DNA of 64,000 bases. It comes from Rothia uropygialis. GTDB lineage: Bacteria; Actinomycetota; Actinomycetes; Actinomycetales; Micrococcaceae. Every line of letters starts with the position of its first letter. The stretch's first letter is position 1. The notes beneath the pieces were generated by a model. It made no database searches. It was not told where the DNA came from and worked only from the letters and a program-made list of their open reading frames with translations. A program made the position numbers and the translations under genes. This document shows positions 63,511 through 64,000 of this stretch, piece after piece. Location of the stretch: positions 62,001-126,000 of the forward strand of contig NZ_NOIS01000005.1 in the NCBI RefSeq assembly GCF_004137765.1, in the 5' to 3' direction.

Positions 63511-64000
63511 ATGCAACGATTCCAGAACCGCCGGGTCGTCATCACGGGAGCAGCCACCGGAATCGGACAGGCATCGGCCCGCCGTTTGGGTGAAGAAGGA
63601 GCAACCCTGGCCCTCGTGGATGTCAATTCCGATGATTTGGCCAAAACCGCCGACTCGGTGCGGGAAACCGGGGCCGAGGTACAGACCCACGTCGTGGACA
63701 TCTCGGACGAAGAAGCCGTCAAGGGCCTGGCTTCTGAACTCGGCAGAGCGTGGGGCGGAGTGGACGTATTGATCAACAACGCCGGAGTGGACAGCAAAGG
63801 CGGGAAGGTCCACGAATACCCCACGGAGCTTTTCGACAAAATCATCGCCGTGGATCTCAGAGGGACGTTCCTCATGACGAAATACCTCGTTCCCCTGATG
63901 TTCGAGCACGGCAAGGGAGCAATCGTCAACATGGCCTCCTTCTCGGGGCTCGCCGCGGATGCCGACCGATCCGGGTACAACGCCGCCAAGGGCGGCGTCG
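63511..64000 (+). CDS. Short-chain dehydrogenase/reductase, N-terminal part (cut by window edge)
   Basis: 163 codons are visible from an ATG with AGAAGGA 6 nt upstream. Rossmann motif TGAATGIG near residue 14, NNAGVD near 88, an active-site Ser region and YNAAKGG near 158 are in SDR order, so the catalytic Tyr and Lys are already inside the visible part. The C-terminal substrate-binding region is missing, so the substrate cannot be guessed. Divergent from the aminotransferase. Confidence 0.88.
   Translation, partial: MQRFQNRRVVITGAATGIGQASARRLGEEGATLALVDVNSDDLAKTADSVRETGAEVQTHVVDISDEEAVKGLASELGRAWGGVDVLINNAGVDSKGGKVHEYPTELFDKIIAVDLRGTFLMTKYLVPLMFEHGKGAIVNMASFSGLAADADRSGYNAAKGGV

Noticed and set aside
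1-64000. CRISPR arrays, insertion sequences, integrases or prophage modules
   Set aside because: I found no regularly spaced repeat array and no transposase, integrase or phage structural protein; the holin-like gene alone is not evidence of a prophage.

Overview
The window is about 64 kb of moderately high-GC chromosome from an actinobacterium. The order rpsB-tsf-pyrH-frr-cdsA ... rseP-GNAT-proS ... rimP-nusA-ylxR-infB-rbfA-truB-ribF-rpsO-pnp, the frequent GTG and TTG starts and the protein sequences point to the Micrococcaceae. An enterobactin-type siderophore locus at only moderate GC makes Rothia or a close relative my best guess; that is inference, not proof. I saw no transposase, integrase, prophage or CRISPR array.

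1-12.9 kb is a siderophore island of two divergent operons. The leftward operon holds an IroB-type C-glucosyltransferase, a fused IroC-type ABC exporter, a FecCD-type iron-chelate importer (lipoprotein, permease, ATPase) and the start of entE, cut by the window edge. The rightward operon holds a Fes/IroD-type esterase, an EntB-type isochorismatase without a carrier domain, entA and entC. An IdeR/DmdR-like iron box lies in the shared promoter region. Together they should make 2,3-dihydroxybenzoate, glucosylate and export a catecholate siderophore, re-import it and hydrolyse it. The NRPS and aryl carrier protein must lie outside the window. The exporter frame follows the glucosyltransferase stop in the same frame and has no ATG, GTG or TTG before its first membrane helix.

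12.9-17.6 kb holds an SGNH hydrolase, a compact operon (secreted NlpC/P60 peptidase, dipeptide epimerase, DUF819 membrane protein) that looks like cell-wall peptide salvage, and a DUF3870 protein. 17.6-22 kb is M16 peptidase, pnp and rpsO. 22-29.3 kb is accessory: alkyladenine glycosylase, aminotransferase, trans-aconitate methyltransferase, an orphan Mod-like DNA methyltransferase divergent from an XRE regulator, and luxS-mtnN followed by an aldo/keto reductase.

29.4-52.6 kb is mostly leftward housekeeping for translation, transcription, riboflavin, lipid and envelope functions, with small membrane proteins in between. rlmN, dxr and ispG, usually found near rseP in relatives, are absent and a stand-alone ABC exporter sits there instead. 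53-64 kb holds an M23 peptidase, a small possible HTH protein, two tRNA genes (CAT and GTT anticodons), a GT4 glycosyltransferase, a holin-like membrane protein, an AT-richer gene-poor stretch, dnaG-dgt-dusB, a class III aminotransferase and a truncated SDR gene.
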